Part shown: positions 24,837 to 34,196 of the stretch, in pieces
Numbering within the stretch: position 1 is the first letter of the stretch
How the letters are laid out: every line of letters starts with the position of its first letter
Origin: Dyadobacter diqingensis
GTDB lineage: Bacteria > Bacteroidota > Bacteroidia > Cytophagales > Spirosomataceae
DNA length: 64,000 bases
Direction of reading: 5' to 3'
Assembly: GCF_024220585.1 (NCBI RefSeq)
Contig: NZ_JAMXKF010000012.1
Coordinates: 124,428 to 188,427 of the forward strand
Position numbers and translations under genes: made by a program
Notes under the pieces: generated by a model
What the model saw: the letters and a program-made list of their open reading frames with translations, nothing else
What the model was told of the DNA's origin: nothing
The model's database searches: none

Positions 24837-26069
24837 ATGCAGATTGTGATTATAGGAGGAGGTGCTTCGGGATTTATGGCTGCCATAACTGCCGCAGAAA
24901 CTTATCCTGATGCCCGGATTATTATTTTAGAAAAAAACAAAACCGTACTGAATAAAGTAAGAGTGTCGGGCGGCGGGCGCTGCAATGTTACGCACAAACC
25001 TTCCGACCTTCGTTTTTTCATAAAAAATTATCCACGCGGCGAAAAGTTTTTAAGAAAACTTCTGGCACAATTTGATGCACAATCCACAGTCGACTGGTTT
25101 GAAAACCGTGGTGTAAAACTGAAAACAGAAAATGACGGCAGGATGTTTCCTGTCACAGACTCGTCCCAGACCATCATCGAATGCCTGACACGGGCTGCAA
25201 AAATGTCCAATATTGACGTCCGAACCAGTACCGCAGTGAAATCCTTTGCCTGGACTGAGGGAGAAAACGGTTCCCGGTTTTCGATTTTACTGGATTCGGA
25301 AGACGCGCTTTCTGCTGACAGACTAGTGATCGCAACGGGCGGACATCCGAAGTCCAGCGGTTTCAAATGGCTTAGCGATCATGCTCACACGATTATCGAG
25401 CCTTTCCCATCACTCTTCACTTTTAATGTGCCAAACGGATATCTGCTTCCGCTTGCGGGGGTGGCTGTTCAGGATGCACATGTCAAAATTATCGGTACCA
25501 AACACGAATGGCGGGGTCCCGTTTTACTGACGCATTGGGGATTCAGCGGTCCCGCGATTTTGAAATTATCTGCCTGGGGAGCACGTGATCTGGCGTCTCT
25601 CGACTATCATTTCACCTTCAAAATAAACTGGCTGCCGGATATGAATGAACAGCAGGTTCGGGAGTTTTTGATCGCAGAAAAAACCAATACGCCAAAACAG
25701 CAGGTCACTTCGCACGCGCGGTTCGGCTTGCCATCACGTTTATGGAAAGCTTTTACTGAAAAGGCCGAAGTCAGTGAAAATTTACGCTGGTCGGAAGCGA
25801 CAAACAAAGTCCTTAACCGGATGGCGGAACTCCTGACCAATAGCCAGTTTGATGTAAAAGGCAAAAGCACGTATAAGGAAGAATTTGTTACCTGCGGTGG
25901 TATCGCACTTTCTGACATTGACCAGAGTACCCTTGAAAGCAAGAAGGTTCCTGGCCTATTTTTTGCAGGAGAAGTGCTGGATGTTGATGGGATAACGGGC
26001 GGATTTAATTTCCAAAATGCCTGGACAACGGGATTTGTGGTCGGTAAAGAAATTGGAAAAATTGGCTAA
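24837..26069 (+). CDS. BaiN/YhiN-type NAD(P)/FAD-dependent oxidoreductase
   Basis: 410 residues, as in the HI0933/BaiN family. The FAD-binding IIGGGASGFMAAITAAE is at 4-20, the family signature VRVSGGGRCNVTH at 43-55, RLVIATGGHPKSSG near 165, and the C-terminal FAGEVLDVDGITGGFNFQ near 380. The family contains flavoproteins; a few are implicated in bile-acid or other reductions, but most have no known substrate. The protein is cytoplasmic and the gene is monocistronic, with its start set by the direct N-terminal Rossmann strand. Confidence 0.9.
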   Translation: MQIVIIGGGASGFMAAITAAETYPDARIIILEKNKTVLNKVRVSGGGRCNVTHKPSDLRFFIKNYPRGEKFLRKLLAQFDAQSTVDWFENRGVKLKTENDGRMFPVTDSSQTIIECLTRAAKMSNIDVRTSTAVKSFAWTEGENGSRFSILLDSEDALSADRLVIATGGHPKSSGFKWLSDHAHTIIEPFPSLFTFNVPNGYLLPLAGVAVQDAHVKIIGTKHEWRGPVLLTHWGFSGPAILKLSAWGARDLASLDYHFTFKINWLPDMNEQQVREFLIAEKTNTPKQQVTSHARFGLPSRLWKAFTEKAEVSENLRWSEATNKVLNRMAELLTNSQFDVKGKSTYKEEFVTCGGIALSDIDQSTLESKKVPGLFFAGEVLDVDGITGGFNFQNAWTTGFVVGKEIGKIG

Positions 26070-26103
26070 AGCTGCATGTCGCCTCAACATTGTTCCACCA
26101 GGC

Positions 26104-26380
26104 GACTTCGAAGGAGTCTTTCATCGATATTAGCCATACCCTTTCTATAAACAGGATGCTCCTAAAGGAGCGGTCGTGTTATAAACAGGCGGTTATGTCA
26201 TTTTAAATCTGGTTCCTTTGAGAACTGTCGGGTTACAAGCGAGCGATTAGGGTACTCTAATCTGGCTCCTTTAGGAGCTCTCTGTTTATAGCAATCAGGA
26301 TTTATCGGCAATAGTCTGGCTCCTTCGGAGCCTCCTGCCTTTAACGTGCTTTTCGCTCCGCAAGGAGATTTCGAAGGAGC
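26104..26380. repeat. REP-like tandem array, about 54-base period, GCTCC-NNNN-GGAGC palindromes
   Basis: The gene-free stretch 26070-26388 holds a series of short palindromes beginning at 26104, 26158, 26212, 26265 and 26319, with a last half at 26373. The spacings are 53-54 bases. The clearest are GCTCCTAAAGGAGC (26158), GCTCCTTTAGGAGC (26265) and GGCTCCTTCGGAGCC (26318). Eight bases after the palindromes at 26158 and 26265 come TATAAACA (26180) and TATAGCAA (26287). Three of the spacers end in TCTG just before the next palindrome. The outer units are degenerate. No ORF is seen. Confidence 0.78.
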
Positions 26381-26388
26381 GATATTTT

Positions 26389-28197
26389 CTAATGCGCCAT
26401 CGCATCGAAATAAGATCTTACCTTTTTGGCCCTATCCAACCCGATTAAGGGTGTCAGTGTTTCAAGCGAGCTTTCCCGAATGGCGCGGACCGATCCGAAA
26501 TGTTTTAATAGCTTGGTTGCCGTAACTTTTCCGACACCTTCCACGCCTTCCAGCTCACTCACCAGACTGGCTTTACTCCTCTTATCGCGGTGAAAAGTGA
26601 TGGCAAACCTGTGTGCCTCATCGCGAATCTGCTGGATAAGTTTTAATGATTCAGATCTTTTGTCAATATAAAGCGGCAGAGAATCTTCCGGAAAATAAAT
26701 TTCTTCCAGTCGCTTGGCGATACCGACAATAGGCACCTGTCCATACAAACCCAGGCTTTTCAGAGCATCGCAAGCCGCACTTAACTGTCCTTTTCCACCG
26801 TCAATCACGATCAGGTCCGGTAGCTGTTCATTTTCAGCGATCATCCTCAGATATCTTCTGCCAACGATTTCATTCATCGAAGCAAAGTCATTGGGACCAA
26901 CCACCGTTTTTATGTTGAAATGGCGGTAATCCTTTTTCGAAGCTTTTCCTTCCTTAAAACACACCATCGATGCGACGGGATTCGTACCCTGGATGTTGGA
27001 GTTATCAAAACATTCGATGTGTCTTGGAAGCGTTTTGAGTTGCAAATCCGTTTTCAGCTTGATTAAAACACGATCCTTTTTGGAAGAACTTGCCGAATTT
27101 TCCACTTCCCTCCGTTCCGCTTTTTCACGACGGAAATACATCACATTTTTCATGGACATATCCAGCAATTTCTTCTTATCGCCAATCTGGGGAACCACCA
27201 GATCCAGTTTTAATTCCAGGTCAGGTTTAAGATTCGAAATAAGCTCCTTCGCGGCAGTACCGTATTTCTCACGCATCTCCACAATCATCATCGCCAGCAA
27301 GTCTTCGTCACTTTCGTCCAGTTTCTTTTTAACTTCAAATGTTTGCGTGGCCACCATATACCCCTCCGTAATTTTCATAAAATTCAGATAGGCCGCCTCT
27401 TCATCAGATACAATGGTCAATACGTCGATATTACCAATTTTGGGATTGATAACCGTTGCCTTACTTTGAAAATTGGAAAGATGCTCAATCTTCGTTTTCC
27501 AGGCATGCGCCTGCTCAAAAGCCATTTGCTCGGCAGCGGCAAGCATTTTTTCTTTAAAATATTGCTGCGGCAGCGACAGATTACCTTTCAGCATGTGATG
27601 GATCTGCTCAATCTCGATGTTATAATCATCTTCCGGCTGCAATCCCTCGCAAGGTCCTTTGCAATTGCCAATATGATATTCCAGACAAACTTTAAATTTG
27701 CCCGCTTCCACATTTCCTTTCGATAAAAACAAGTTGCAGGAACGGATCGTGTAAAGTGCCTTGAACATGTCCAGAAGCGTGTGCATCGAGCGTAAGTTAG
27801 CGAAAGGCCCATAATAAGTCCCCTTTTTTTTGTCCAGCTCACGGGTTACGTAAACACGCGGAAAACGCTCATCCGTTATGCAAATAAACGGGTAAGTTTT
27901 ATCATCTTTTAAGAGAATATTAAACTTCGGCTGAAACTGCTTGATTAACTGGTTTTCAAGCAATAAAGCATCCCATTCCGTATGTACGATGGTATATTCG
28001 ATACGCCGGATCTGGCTCACGAGCCGCTTGGTCTTGCGGTCGTGCTGGTTTGATTTCAGGAAATAACTGGAAACCCTGTTTCTAAGACTTTTTGCTTTTC
28101 CGACATAAATCACCTCGCCCGTTTCGTCAAAATACCGGTATACACCCGGATCAAAAGGAATTTTGGAAAGCTCGTCTTTATAATTGAATTCGGGCAT
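26389..28197 (-). CDS. uvrC: excinuclease ABC subunit C
   Basis: 602 residues, the standard UvrC length. The GIY-YIG nuclease domain is at 14-95 (PGVYRYFDETGEVIYVGKAK), a UvrB-interacting UVR motif sits near 205-235, and the RNase H-like C-terminal nuclease has HIECFDNSNIQGT near 395 and DLIVIDGGKGQLSAA near 455. Tandem helix-hairpin-helix motifs at the end include GVEGVGKVTATKLLKHFG. It makes the 3' and 5' incisions around bulky DNA lesions with UvrA and UvrB, which are not in the window. A palindrome array lies directly downstream. Confidence 0.97.
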   Translation of the reverse strand: MPEFNYKDELSKIPFDPGVYRYFDETGEVIYVGKAKSLRNRVSSYFLKSNQHDRKTKRLVSQIRRIEYTIVHTEWDALLLENQLIKQFQPKFNILLKDDKTYPFICITDERFPRVYVTRELDKKKGTYYGPFANLRSMHTLLDMFKALYTIRSCNLFLSKGNVEAGKFKVCLEYHIGNCKGPCEGLQPEDDYNIEIEQIHHMLKGNLSLPQQYFKEKMLAAAEQMAFEQAHAWKTKIEHLSNFQSKATVINPKIGNIDVLTIVSDEEAAYLNFMKITEGYMVATQTFEVKKKLDESDEDLLAMMIVEMREKYGTAAKELISNLKPDLELKLDLVVPQIGDKKKLLDMSMKNVMYFRREKAERREVENSASSSKKDRVLIKLKTDLQLKTLPRHIECFDNSNIQGTNPVASMVCFKEGKASKKDYRHFNIKTVVGPNDFASMNEIVGRRYLRMIAENEQLPDLIVIDGGKGQLSAACDALKSLGLYGQVPIVGIAKRLEEIYFPEDSLPLYIDKRSESLKLIQQIRDEAHRFAITFHRDKRSKASLVSELEGVEGVGKVTATKLLKHFGSVRAIRESSLETLTPLIGLDRAKKVRSYFDAMAH

Positions 28198-28238
28198 GTA
28201 TTTTCAGTACGTTGTTTTAAGCTAATAAATAATCAGTG

Positions 28239-29378
28239 TCATCTGGTGTGCTTATGAAAAAACAACCGGACCAAATGAAAAGTTGCGTCACGGACTAGCG
28301 AATAAGCTTCTGCTTCTGCCAGCTGCAAAGACATCGGGCGATTGAGTACCGAGACCGCATACGTAATCCCTGCTTTCTTAGCTTCATCCGGCGTAATCAT
28401 CAGCGTCCCGCACACGACAGCCAGCGGAACATGATTGCTCTGACACAGCGAAGCCAGGCCATTCACCACTTTTCCGCTTAATGTCTGTTCATCCACCTTA
28501 CCTTCACCGGTAATCACCAGGTCTGCTTTTTTGACATGTGCCTCGATATGGGTTTCTTCCATGACAATACCCACACCTTCCTGAAGAGTCGCATGCAGAA
28601 ACCATAAAGCGCCGGCACCAAGCCCGCCCGCAGCACCCGTTCCTGGCACCTCGCTGATATCCTCGTCAAATGTTGCCGCTGCTACTTTTGCTATATTTCG
28701 CAAGCCATGATCCAATTGTGACACCATCATTTTATCGGCCCCTTTCTGCGGACCGTATACAAAGGCAGCGCCTGATTCTCCGTAAAGCGGATTGGTAACA
28801 TCACATGCGACGACAATATTGGTCTGTTTAATACGGGCGTCGACACCATCCGTTTTGATGGATCGGATCCTCACCAGATTTTCACCGGCAGGGGTGATCA
28901 TTTCATTGTTTTCATCAAAAAACTGATAACCCAAAGCAGTAGCCATTCCGAAGCCTGCGTCTGTTGTTGCACTCCCACCGATACCGAGAATTATCTTTTT
29001 AACGCCGGCATTTAAAGCATGAACGATCAATTCTCCCGTTCCAAGAGTATGTGTCAGCAAGGGATTTTGCTCCCATGGTTTCAGCAGACTGAGTCCCGAA
29101 GCTGCTGCCATTTCAATAAATGCCGTGGTCCCGTCTCCCGAAACTCCATACTCTGCTTCGATGTATCTTCCCAACGGATCATGCACGATCGCCGTAATAA
29201 ATTTCCCTTTCGACTGCTCTGTTAAAATTCTGGTGGTGCCTTCTCCGCCATCCGCCAGCGGAATAGAAACAATTTCCGCATCGGGATAAGCCTTCCGGAT
29301 TCCCTCTGTGACAGACTGGCACACCTCGGAAGCTTCGAGCGAGCCACGAAATTTATCAGGAGCGATTAGGATATACAC
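28239..29378 (-). CDS. glycerate kinase (GarK/GlxK type)
   Basis: 379 residues, as usual for this class. Motifs are APDKFRGSLEASEVCQSV (7-24), PLADGGEGTTRIL near 41-53, GIGGSATTDAGFGMA near 132, AAGGLGAGALWFLHA near 250, and GEGKVDEQTLSGKVV near 296. It phosphorylates D-glycerate, mainly to 2-phosphoglycerate in this class, linking glyoxylate or tartronate breakdown to glycolysis. The start is GTG at 29376-29378, directly before the conserved YILIAPDKF strand. The gene lies 41 bases upstream of uvrC and may be cotranscribed with it. Confidence 0.93.
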   Translation of the reverse strand: MYILIAPDKFRGSLEASEVCQSVTEGIRKAYPDAEIVSIPLADGGEGTTRILTEQSKGKFITAIVHDPLGRYIEAEYGVSGDGTTAFIEMAAASGLSLLKPWEQNPLLTHTLGTGELIVHALNAGVKKIILGIGGSATTDAGFGMATALGYQFFDENNEMITPAGENLVRIRSIKTDGVDARIKQTNIVVACDVTNPLYGESGAAFVYGPQKGADKMMVSQLDHGLRNIAKVAAATFDEDISEVPGTGAAGGLGAGALWFLHATLQEGVGIVMEETHIEAHVKKADLVITGEGKVDEQTLSGKVVNGLASLCQSNHVPLAVVCGTLMITPDEAKKAGITYAVSVLNRPMSLQLAEAEAYSLVRDATFHLVRLFFHKHTR

Positions 29379-29460
29379 GGTTCGAGTGGTTGAATGAATA
29401 AATTACTTTTGGCTGTCAGTCTTCAATCTAATAAAGATATTACTTCGTGCGGTCAAAATA

Positions 29461-29510
29461 AAAAATCTCCTGCATTGTAAATTTTCAGATTCACAATGCA
29501 GGAGATTTTT
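29461..29510 (-). terminator. terminator of the PBP1A operon
   Basis: Bases 29461-29478 pair perfectly with 29493-29510 (18 bp, core TCTCCTGCATTGT). On the minus strand the right end of the stem is a T-run. It lies 12 bases after the stop of the downstream PBP1A copy. Confidence 0.88.
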
Positions 29511-29521
29511 CTGTCTTTTAA

Positions 29522-31798
29522 TTAAAACAATACGCCTTCGTCATCTGAGGAAGATGCTGGCGGAACATAAGTATCCGTGCTGTCGGAGGCCACCTTGCCA
29601 CAGTCCAGCGAATAGTTTTCAGGTTTAATAAACGGACCTCTTCGATATTGCAGAAGTGTCTGATCGTCGTACACCTTTTTCATATAAAGTCCCCAGGCTG
29701 GCATCGCGGCACGCCCGCCCTGTCCCAGGTCAATGGTCCGAAAGTGTATCGACATATCTTCGCCGCCTACCCAGATTCCTGAAACCAGATTTTGTGTCAT
29801 ACCCATAAACCAGCTATCCGAATGGTTATCTGTCGTACCTGTTTTGGCCGCAATTTCATTCCCGCTGGTAACCCCGTAAGAATGTAAACGCCCGGCAGTC
29901 CCACCCGGATCCTCCACGGCACCACGCATCAGATAGAGCATATTGTACGCTACATCGGCATTTAATTCCTGATTCTGTTTTTGGTGGAATTCCTGCAAAA
30001 CATTGCCATAACGGTCTTCAATCCGTAAAACCGTCATCGGTTCGGTGCGATAACCTCCGTTCGCAAAAGCGCAATAAGCGTTCACCATTTCATAAACCGA
30101 AACCGAGCTTACGCCCAGACAAAGCGCCGGAACTGCATCCAGTTTACTCGTTATCCCCAAATTATGTGCATACTCCACAACCGTTTCCGGCTTAACCATC
30201 TGAATAATCGCCGCGCTGACCGAGTTCACTGATTTACCAAGTGCCTGTCTTAATGTCAATGGCTGCTCCGAATATTTCCCGTTTGAATTTTTTGGCGTCC
30301 ACTGCCCTTCAACCGGGGCATCAACAATTTTGTCGCAAGGCGTCAGAAAGTTTTTATACAACGCAGCCACATACACAAACGGCTTGAATGTCGAACCAGG
30401 CTGGCGGGTTCCCTGTTTTACGTGATCGTATTTAAAATACTTGAAATTCACACCACCGACCCAGGCCTTAATTTCGCCGCTCCGGGGATCCATGGACATC
30501 ATCCCGGCATGCAAAAATCTTTTATAATAGCGGATCGAATCCATCGGACTCATCGTCATTTCCTTTTCACCGTCATAAGAAAACACCTTCATTTTGTATG
30601 GACGGCGCATCACTTTCCAGGCCTCTTCTTCGCCAACTTCTCTTTTCAAAACATTAAAGTAAGGCAAGGAGCGAACGGCTTTTTCAATAAATCCGGGAAT
30701 TTCCTTTCCATTTTCGTCAGCCCATGGATTTCTTCCTTTCCAGTGCGCATCGAAAAGTTTTTGCTGCTGACGCATATGCTCATTCATAGCCTCTTCCTGA
30801 TAAGCCTGCATCCGGGAATCGATCGTTGTATAGATCCGAAGTCCGCTGGTGTACAAATCCAGGTCTGTGCCGTTTTCTTCATTGTATCGCTTCACCCATG
30901 CCCGCATATACCCGCGCATCGATTCACGGAAATAGGGTGCAGGGCCGGTGTTATGACCGTCAACCGTAAATTTCAAACCCAGCGATTTTTCCTTATAAGT
31001 TTCAAATTCGTCTTCCGGCAGATAATTGTACTTCACCATCTGCGCCAAAACCGTATTCCTGCGGTTGGTCGCATTGGTAGGAAATCGCAGCGGATTGTAC
31101 AAAGTCGGGTTTTGAAGCATACCTACCAGCAGTGCGGCTTCATTAACTTCAAGATCCCGCGGCTCCCTGTTAAAATAAGTTTTCGCAGCAACTTTGATCC
31201 CGAATGTATTATTACCAAAAGAAACCGTGTTCAGGTACATCATCATGATTTCTTTCTTGGTATACTTTCTTTCCAATGTTACAGAAAGGATCCATTCTTT
31301 CGTTTTCGCGATAACCGTGCGGACAAAAGGTATTTTACCCAGTAAACCTTCATATTTTTCCGAACGTGTTTCGAAAAGGTTTTTGGCAACCTGCTGTGTC
31401 AGTGTACTTCCTCCACCTGAACTGGAACTGACCAGCAAAATCCCTTTTGCTACCCGAAGCATGCTCCGCGGGTCGATCCCCGAATGATTTGTAAAGCGTG
31501 CATCCTCGGTTGCAACCAGTGCATCCGTGACATTCTTTGATATCTGATCAAACTCTACCGGTGTCCGGTTTTCAAAGAAATATTTCCCCAACGACTTTCC
31601 GTCCTGAGAAATCAGTTCGGAAGCCAGCTCACTTTTTGGGTTTTCAAGTGTTATCAGATCGGGCATTCCGCCGAAAAGCCAAAAGAAATTATAACTTACG
31701 GCTACGATATAAAGTACAAAAAGTCCCAGACCTATTGCGGTAAATAACCACACACGTATAATGCTGCGGCGGTATTTCCCAGGCTGCAGTTCAATCAT
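29522..31798 (-). CDS. class A penicillin-binding protein 1A, downstream copy
   Basis: 758 residues. A short cytoplasmic N-terminus and one membrane anchor (18-40) precede the GT51 glycosyltransferase domain, with catalytic EDARF at 98-102 and TLTQQVAKNLFETR. The transpeptidase domain has the nucleophile motif STFK near 468 (PGSTFKPFVY), SVN (GKSVNSVSA), and KTGT (AAKTGTTDN). It polymerises and crosslinks peptidoglycan. It is closely similar throughout to the gene 27 bases upstream, a recent tandem duplication; all catalytic motifs are intact in both. Compared with the other copy it has a shorter loop before the WTP segment (EGQWTPKN). It ends in an acidic tail. Confidence 0.95.
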   Translation of the reverse strand: MIELQPGKYRRSIIRVWLFTAIGLGLFVLYIVAVSYNFFWLFGGMPDLITLENPKSELASELISQDGKSLGKYFFENRTPVEFDQISKNVTDALVATEDARFTNHSGIDPRSMLRVAKGILLVSSSSGGGSTLTQQVAKNLFETRSEKYEGLLGKIPFVRTVIAKTKEWILSVTLERKYTKKEIMMMYLNTVSFGNNTFGIKVAAKTYFNREPRDLEVNEAALLVGMLQNPTLYNPLRFPTNATNRRNTVLAQMVKYNYLPEDEFETYKEKSLGLKFTVDGHNTGPAPYFRESMRGYMRAWVKRYNEENGTDLDLYTSGLRIYTTIDSRMQAYQEEAMNEHMRQQQKLFDAHWKGRNPWADENGKEIPGFIEKAVRSLPYFNVLKREVGEEEAWKVMRRPYKMKVFSYDGEKEMTMSPMDSIRYYKRFLHAGMMSMDPRSGEIKAWVGGVNFKYFKYDHVKQGTRQPGSTFKPFVYVAALYKNFLTPCDKIVDAPVEGQWTPKNSNGKYSEQPLTLRQALGKSVNSVSAAIIQMVKPETVVEYAHNLGITSKLDAVPALCLGVSSVSVYEMVNAYCAFANGGYRTEPMTVLRIEDRYGNVLQEFHQKQNQELNADVAYNMLYLMRGAVEDPGGTAGRLHSYGVTSGNEIAAKTGTTDNHSDSWFMGMTQNLVSGIWVGGEDMSIHFRTIDLGQGGRAAMPAWGLYMKKVYDDQTLLQYRRGPFIKPENYSLDCGKVASDSTDTYVPPASSSDDEGVLF

Positions 31799-31825
31799 AA
31801 ATTAGAAATTTCCTTGGTTGTTGAT

Positions 31826-34123
31826 TTAAAATAATGCCCCTTCATCATCGGAGCGAGAGGGCGGAATGTAGGTGTCCGCGCTGTCAGAGCGCACGCCACC
31901 ACAATCCAGCGCGAAATTTTCGGGCTTGTTAAAAGGTCCTTTTCTATATTGTAATAACGTTGGATCATCATAAACTTTTTTCATATACAATCCCCATGCC
32001 GGCATCGCCACGTGGCCGCCCTGCCCAAGCTGCATGGTCCGGAAATGGATTTGCATGTCCTCTCCTCCTACCCAGATTCCCGAAACCAGATGTTGGGTCA
32101 TTCCCATAAACCAACCATCAGAATAATTTTGAGATGTTCCGGTTTTGGCAGCAATCTCATTGCCTTCCGTCACCCCGAATGTTCTCAGACGGCTCGCTGT
32201 TCCACCTGGATCTTCCACTGCTCCGCGCATCAGATACAGCATACTGTATGCCATATTTTCACTCAACTCCTGGTTTTGCTTTTGATAAAACTGCTGCAAA
32301 ACATTACCATAACGGTCTTCTATCCGCAAAATTGTCATGGCTTCGGTGCGGTGCCCTCCGTTGGCAAATGCACAGTAGGCGTTAACCATCTCAAAAACAG
32401 AGACTGAGCTGATCCCCAGACATAAGGACGGTTTTGGATTTAATTCGCTGGTGATACCCAGTTTATGCGCATATTCGACAACGGTATTGGGCTTCACCAT
32501 TTTGATGATATTCGCGCTTACCGAGTTGACAGATTTTCCCAGCGCCTGCCGTAACGACAGCGGACGGTAAGAGAATTTGTTACCCGAGTTATGCGGGGTC
32601 CAACCACCAGGGACACCATCAGACAGTCCGAAATGTACCGGAGCATCCATAATACGGTCGCAGGGTGTAAGGAAATTCTTGTCAAGTGCTGAAACGTATA
32701 CAAACGGTTTGAAGGTCGAACCCGGCTGGCGCGCCCCTTGTTTTACGTGATCATATTTGAAGTATTTGAAATTAACCCCACCTACCCAGGCTTTTATCTG
32801 TCCGTTACGAGGATCCATGGACATCATACCGGCGTGTAAAAACCGCTTGTAATAACGCAGTGAGTCAATCGGACTCATCGTCATTTCTTTTTCTCCGTCA
32901 TATGAAAAAACCTTCATTTTGTAGGGACGGTTCATTACTTTCCATGCTTCTTTCTCACCCACTTCCTTCTTCAAAACATTGAAATAAGGCAATGCCCGAA
33001 CCGCCTTTTCAATAAAACCAGGCACTTCCTTTCCGTCGGGATAAGCCCACGGATTTCTGTCTTTCCAGTGCGCATCAAAAAGTCGTTGCTGGGTTCTCAT
33101 GTGCTCATTCAGCGCTTCTTCCTGATAACGTTGCATACGCGAATCGATGGTCGTATAAATACGAAGGCCGCTGGTGTACAAATCCAGGTCTTCACCATTT
33201 TCCTCGTTATACTTCTTCACCCAGGCTTTAAGATATCCCCGCATCGACTCCCGGAAATAAGGAGCAAGCCCCGTATTATGTCCGTCGACCGTGAATTTCA
33301 TTCCCAGCGATTTCTCTTTCAAATTATCAAATTTCTCTTCCGGCAAATACTTGTACTTCACCATCTGGGCCAATACCGTATTGCGTCGGTTTAATGCGTT
33401 GGTCGGGAATCTTAGCGGATTATATAAAGTAGGATTTTGCAGCATACCCACCAAAAGCGCGGCCTCACTGACCGTCAGATCCCAGGCATCTTTATCAAAA
33501 TAAGTCTTGGCCGCCACCTTAATACCATAGGTGTTATTACCGAATGACACCGTATTCAGGTACATCATCATGATTTCCCTCTTGGTATATTTCCTTTCCA
33601 GAACCACAGAAAGTATCCATTCCTTCGTTTTGGCAATGACCGTACGTACCAGCGGGATTTTGCTGAGCAACCCGCCATATTTTTCAGAACGCGTTTGAAA
33701 AAGGTTTTTGGCAACCTGTTGTGTCAGCGTACTACCTCCCCCGGAACTTGAATTCCCAGAAACCACACCTTTAAATACACGGGCAAGACTTCGCGGGTCA
33801 ATACCCGAATGGTTTACAAAACGGGCATCTTCTGTCGCCAGCAGCGCCTCTATTAAATTGGGAGAAATCTGGTCAAATTCAATCGGGGTACGATTCTCAA
33901 AGAAGTATTTACCTAGCGATTTTCCATCTTCCGAAATCAGTTCGGAAGCAAGTTCACTCTTGGGATTTTCAAGTGTTTTCAAATCCGGCATTCCACCGAA
34001 AAGCCAAAGCAGGTTAATGCTTACGGCAAAAATATAGAATATTATAAGACCCAGGCCAATAGCAGCAAACCGCCAGACGCGGATGATGCTGCGACGGTAT
34101 TTTCCTGGCTGCAATTCAATCAT
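31826..34123 (-). CDS. class A penicillin-binding protein 1A, upstream copy
   Basis: 765 residues with the same layout as the downstream copy: anchor at about 18-40, EDARF at 98-102, TLTQQVAKNLFQTR, STFK near 469, SVN and KTGT (AAKTGTSQN). It has an insertion near 500 (APVHFGLSDGVPGGWTP) relative to its paralogue, and SDGW in place of SDSW after KTGT. A Bacteroidota -7 element at 34176-34183 suggests that the two PBP genes share one transcript ending at the hairpin at 29461-29510. The functional split between the copies is unknown. Confidence 0.95.
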   Translation of the reverse strand: MIELQPGKYRRSIIRVWRFAAIGLGLIIFYIFAVSINLLWLFGGMPDLKTLENPKSELASELISEDGKSLGKYFFENRTPIEFDQISPNLIEALLATEDARFVNHSGIDPRSLARVFKGVVSGNSSSGGGSTLTQQVAKNLFQTRSEKYGGLLSKIPLVRTVIAKTKEWILSVVLERKYTKREIMMMYLNTVSFGNNTYGIKVAAKTYFDKDAWDLTVSEAALLVGMLQNPTLYNPLRFPTNALNRRNTVLAQMVKYKYLPEEKFDNLKEKSLGMKFTVDGHNTGLAPYFRESMRGYLKAWVKKYNEENGEDLDLYTSGLRIYTTIDSRMQRYQEEALNEHMRTQQRLFDAHWKDRNPWAYPDGKEVPGFIEKAVRALPYFNVLKKEVGEKEAWKVMNRPYKMKVFSYDGEKEMTMSPIDSLRYYKRFLHAGMMSMDPRNGQIKAWVGGVNFKYFKYDHVKQGARQPGSTFKPFVYVSALDKNFLTPCDRIMDAPVHFGLSDGVPGGWTPHNSGNKFSYRPLSLRQALGKSVNSVSANIIKMVKPNTVVEYAHKLGITSELNPKPSLCLGISSVSVFEMVNAYCAFANGGHRTEAMTILRIEDRYGNVLQQFYQKQNQELSENMAYSMLYLMRGAVEDPGGTASRLRTFGVTEGNEIAAKTGTSQNYSDGWFMGMTQHLVSGIWVGGEDMQIHFRTMQLGQGGHVAMPAWGLYMKKVYDDPTLLQYRKGPFNKPENFALDCGGVRSDSADTYIPPSRSDDEGALF

Positions 34124-34175
34124 ATAATGGGGGTATTTATTGGTGAATCGTATGAAAACGGATCAATCACATCTG

Positions 34176-34183
34176 CAAAGATA
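34176..34183 (-). promoter_or_regulatory. -7 promoter element for the PBP1A pair
   Basis: On the minus strand TATCTTTG fits TAnnTTTG. The predicted RNA start is about 46 bases before the ATG at 34121-34123. It lies just beyond the stop of porW. Confidence 0.65.
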
Positions 34184-34196
34184 CACTTTCCATGAA

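Noticed and set aside
30422..31345. Long plus-strand ORF of about 307 codons opposite a PBP1A gene
   Set aside because: It is the antisense shadow of a well-conserved PBP1A frame, with no recognisable domain; the paralogue has only a broken version.
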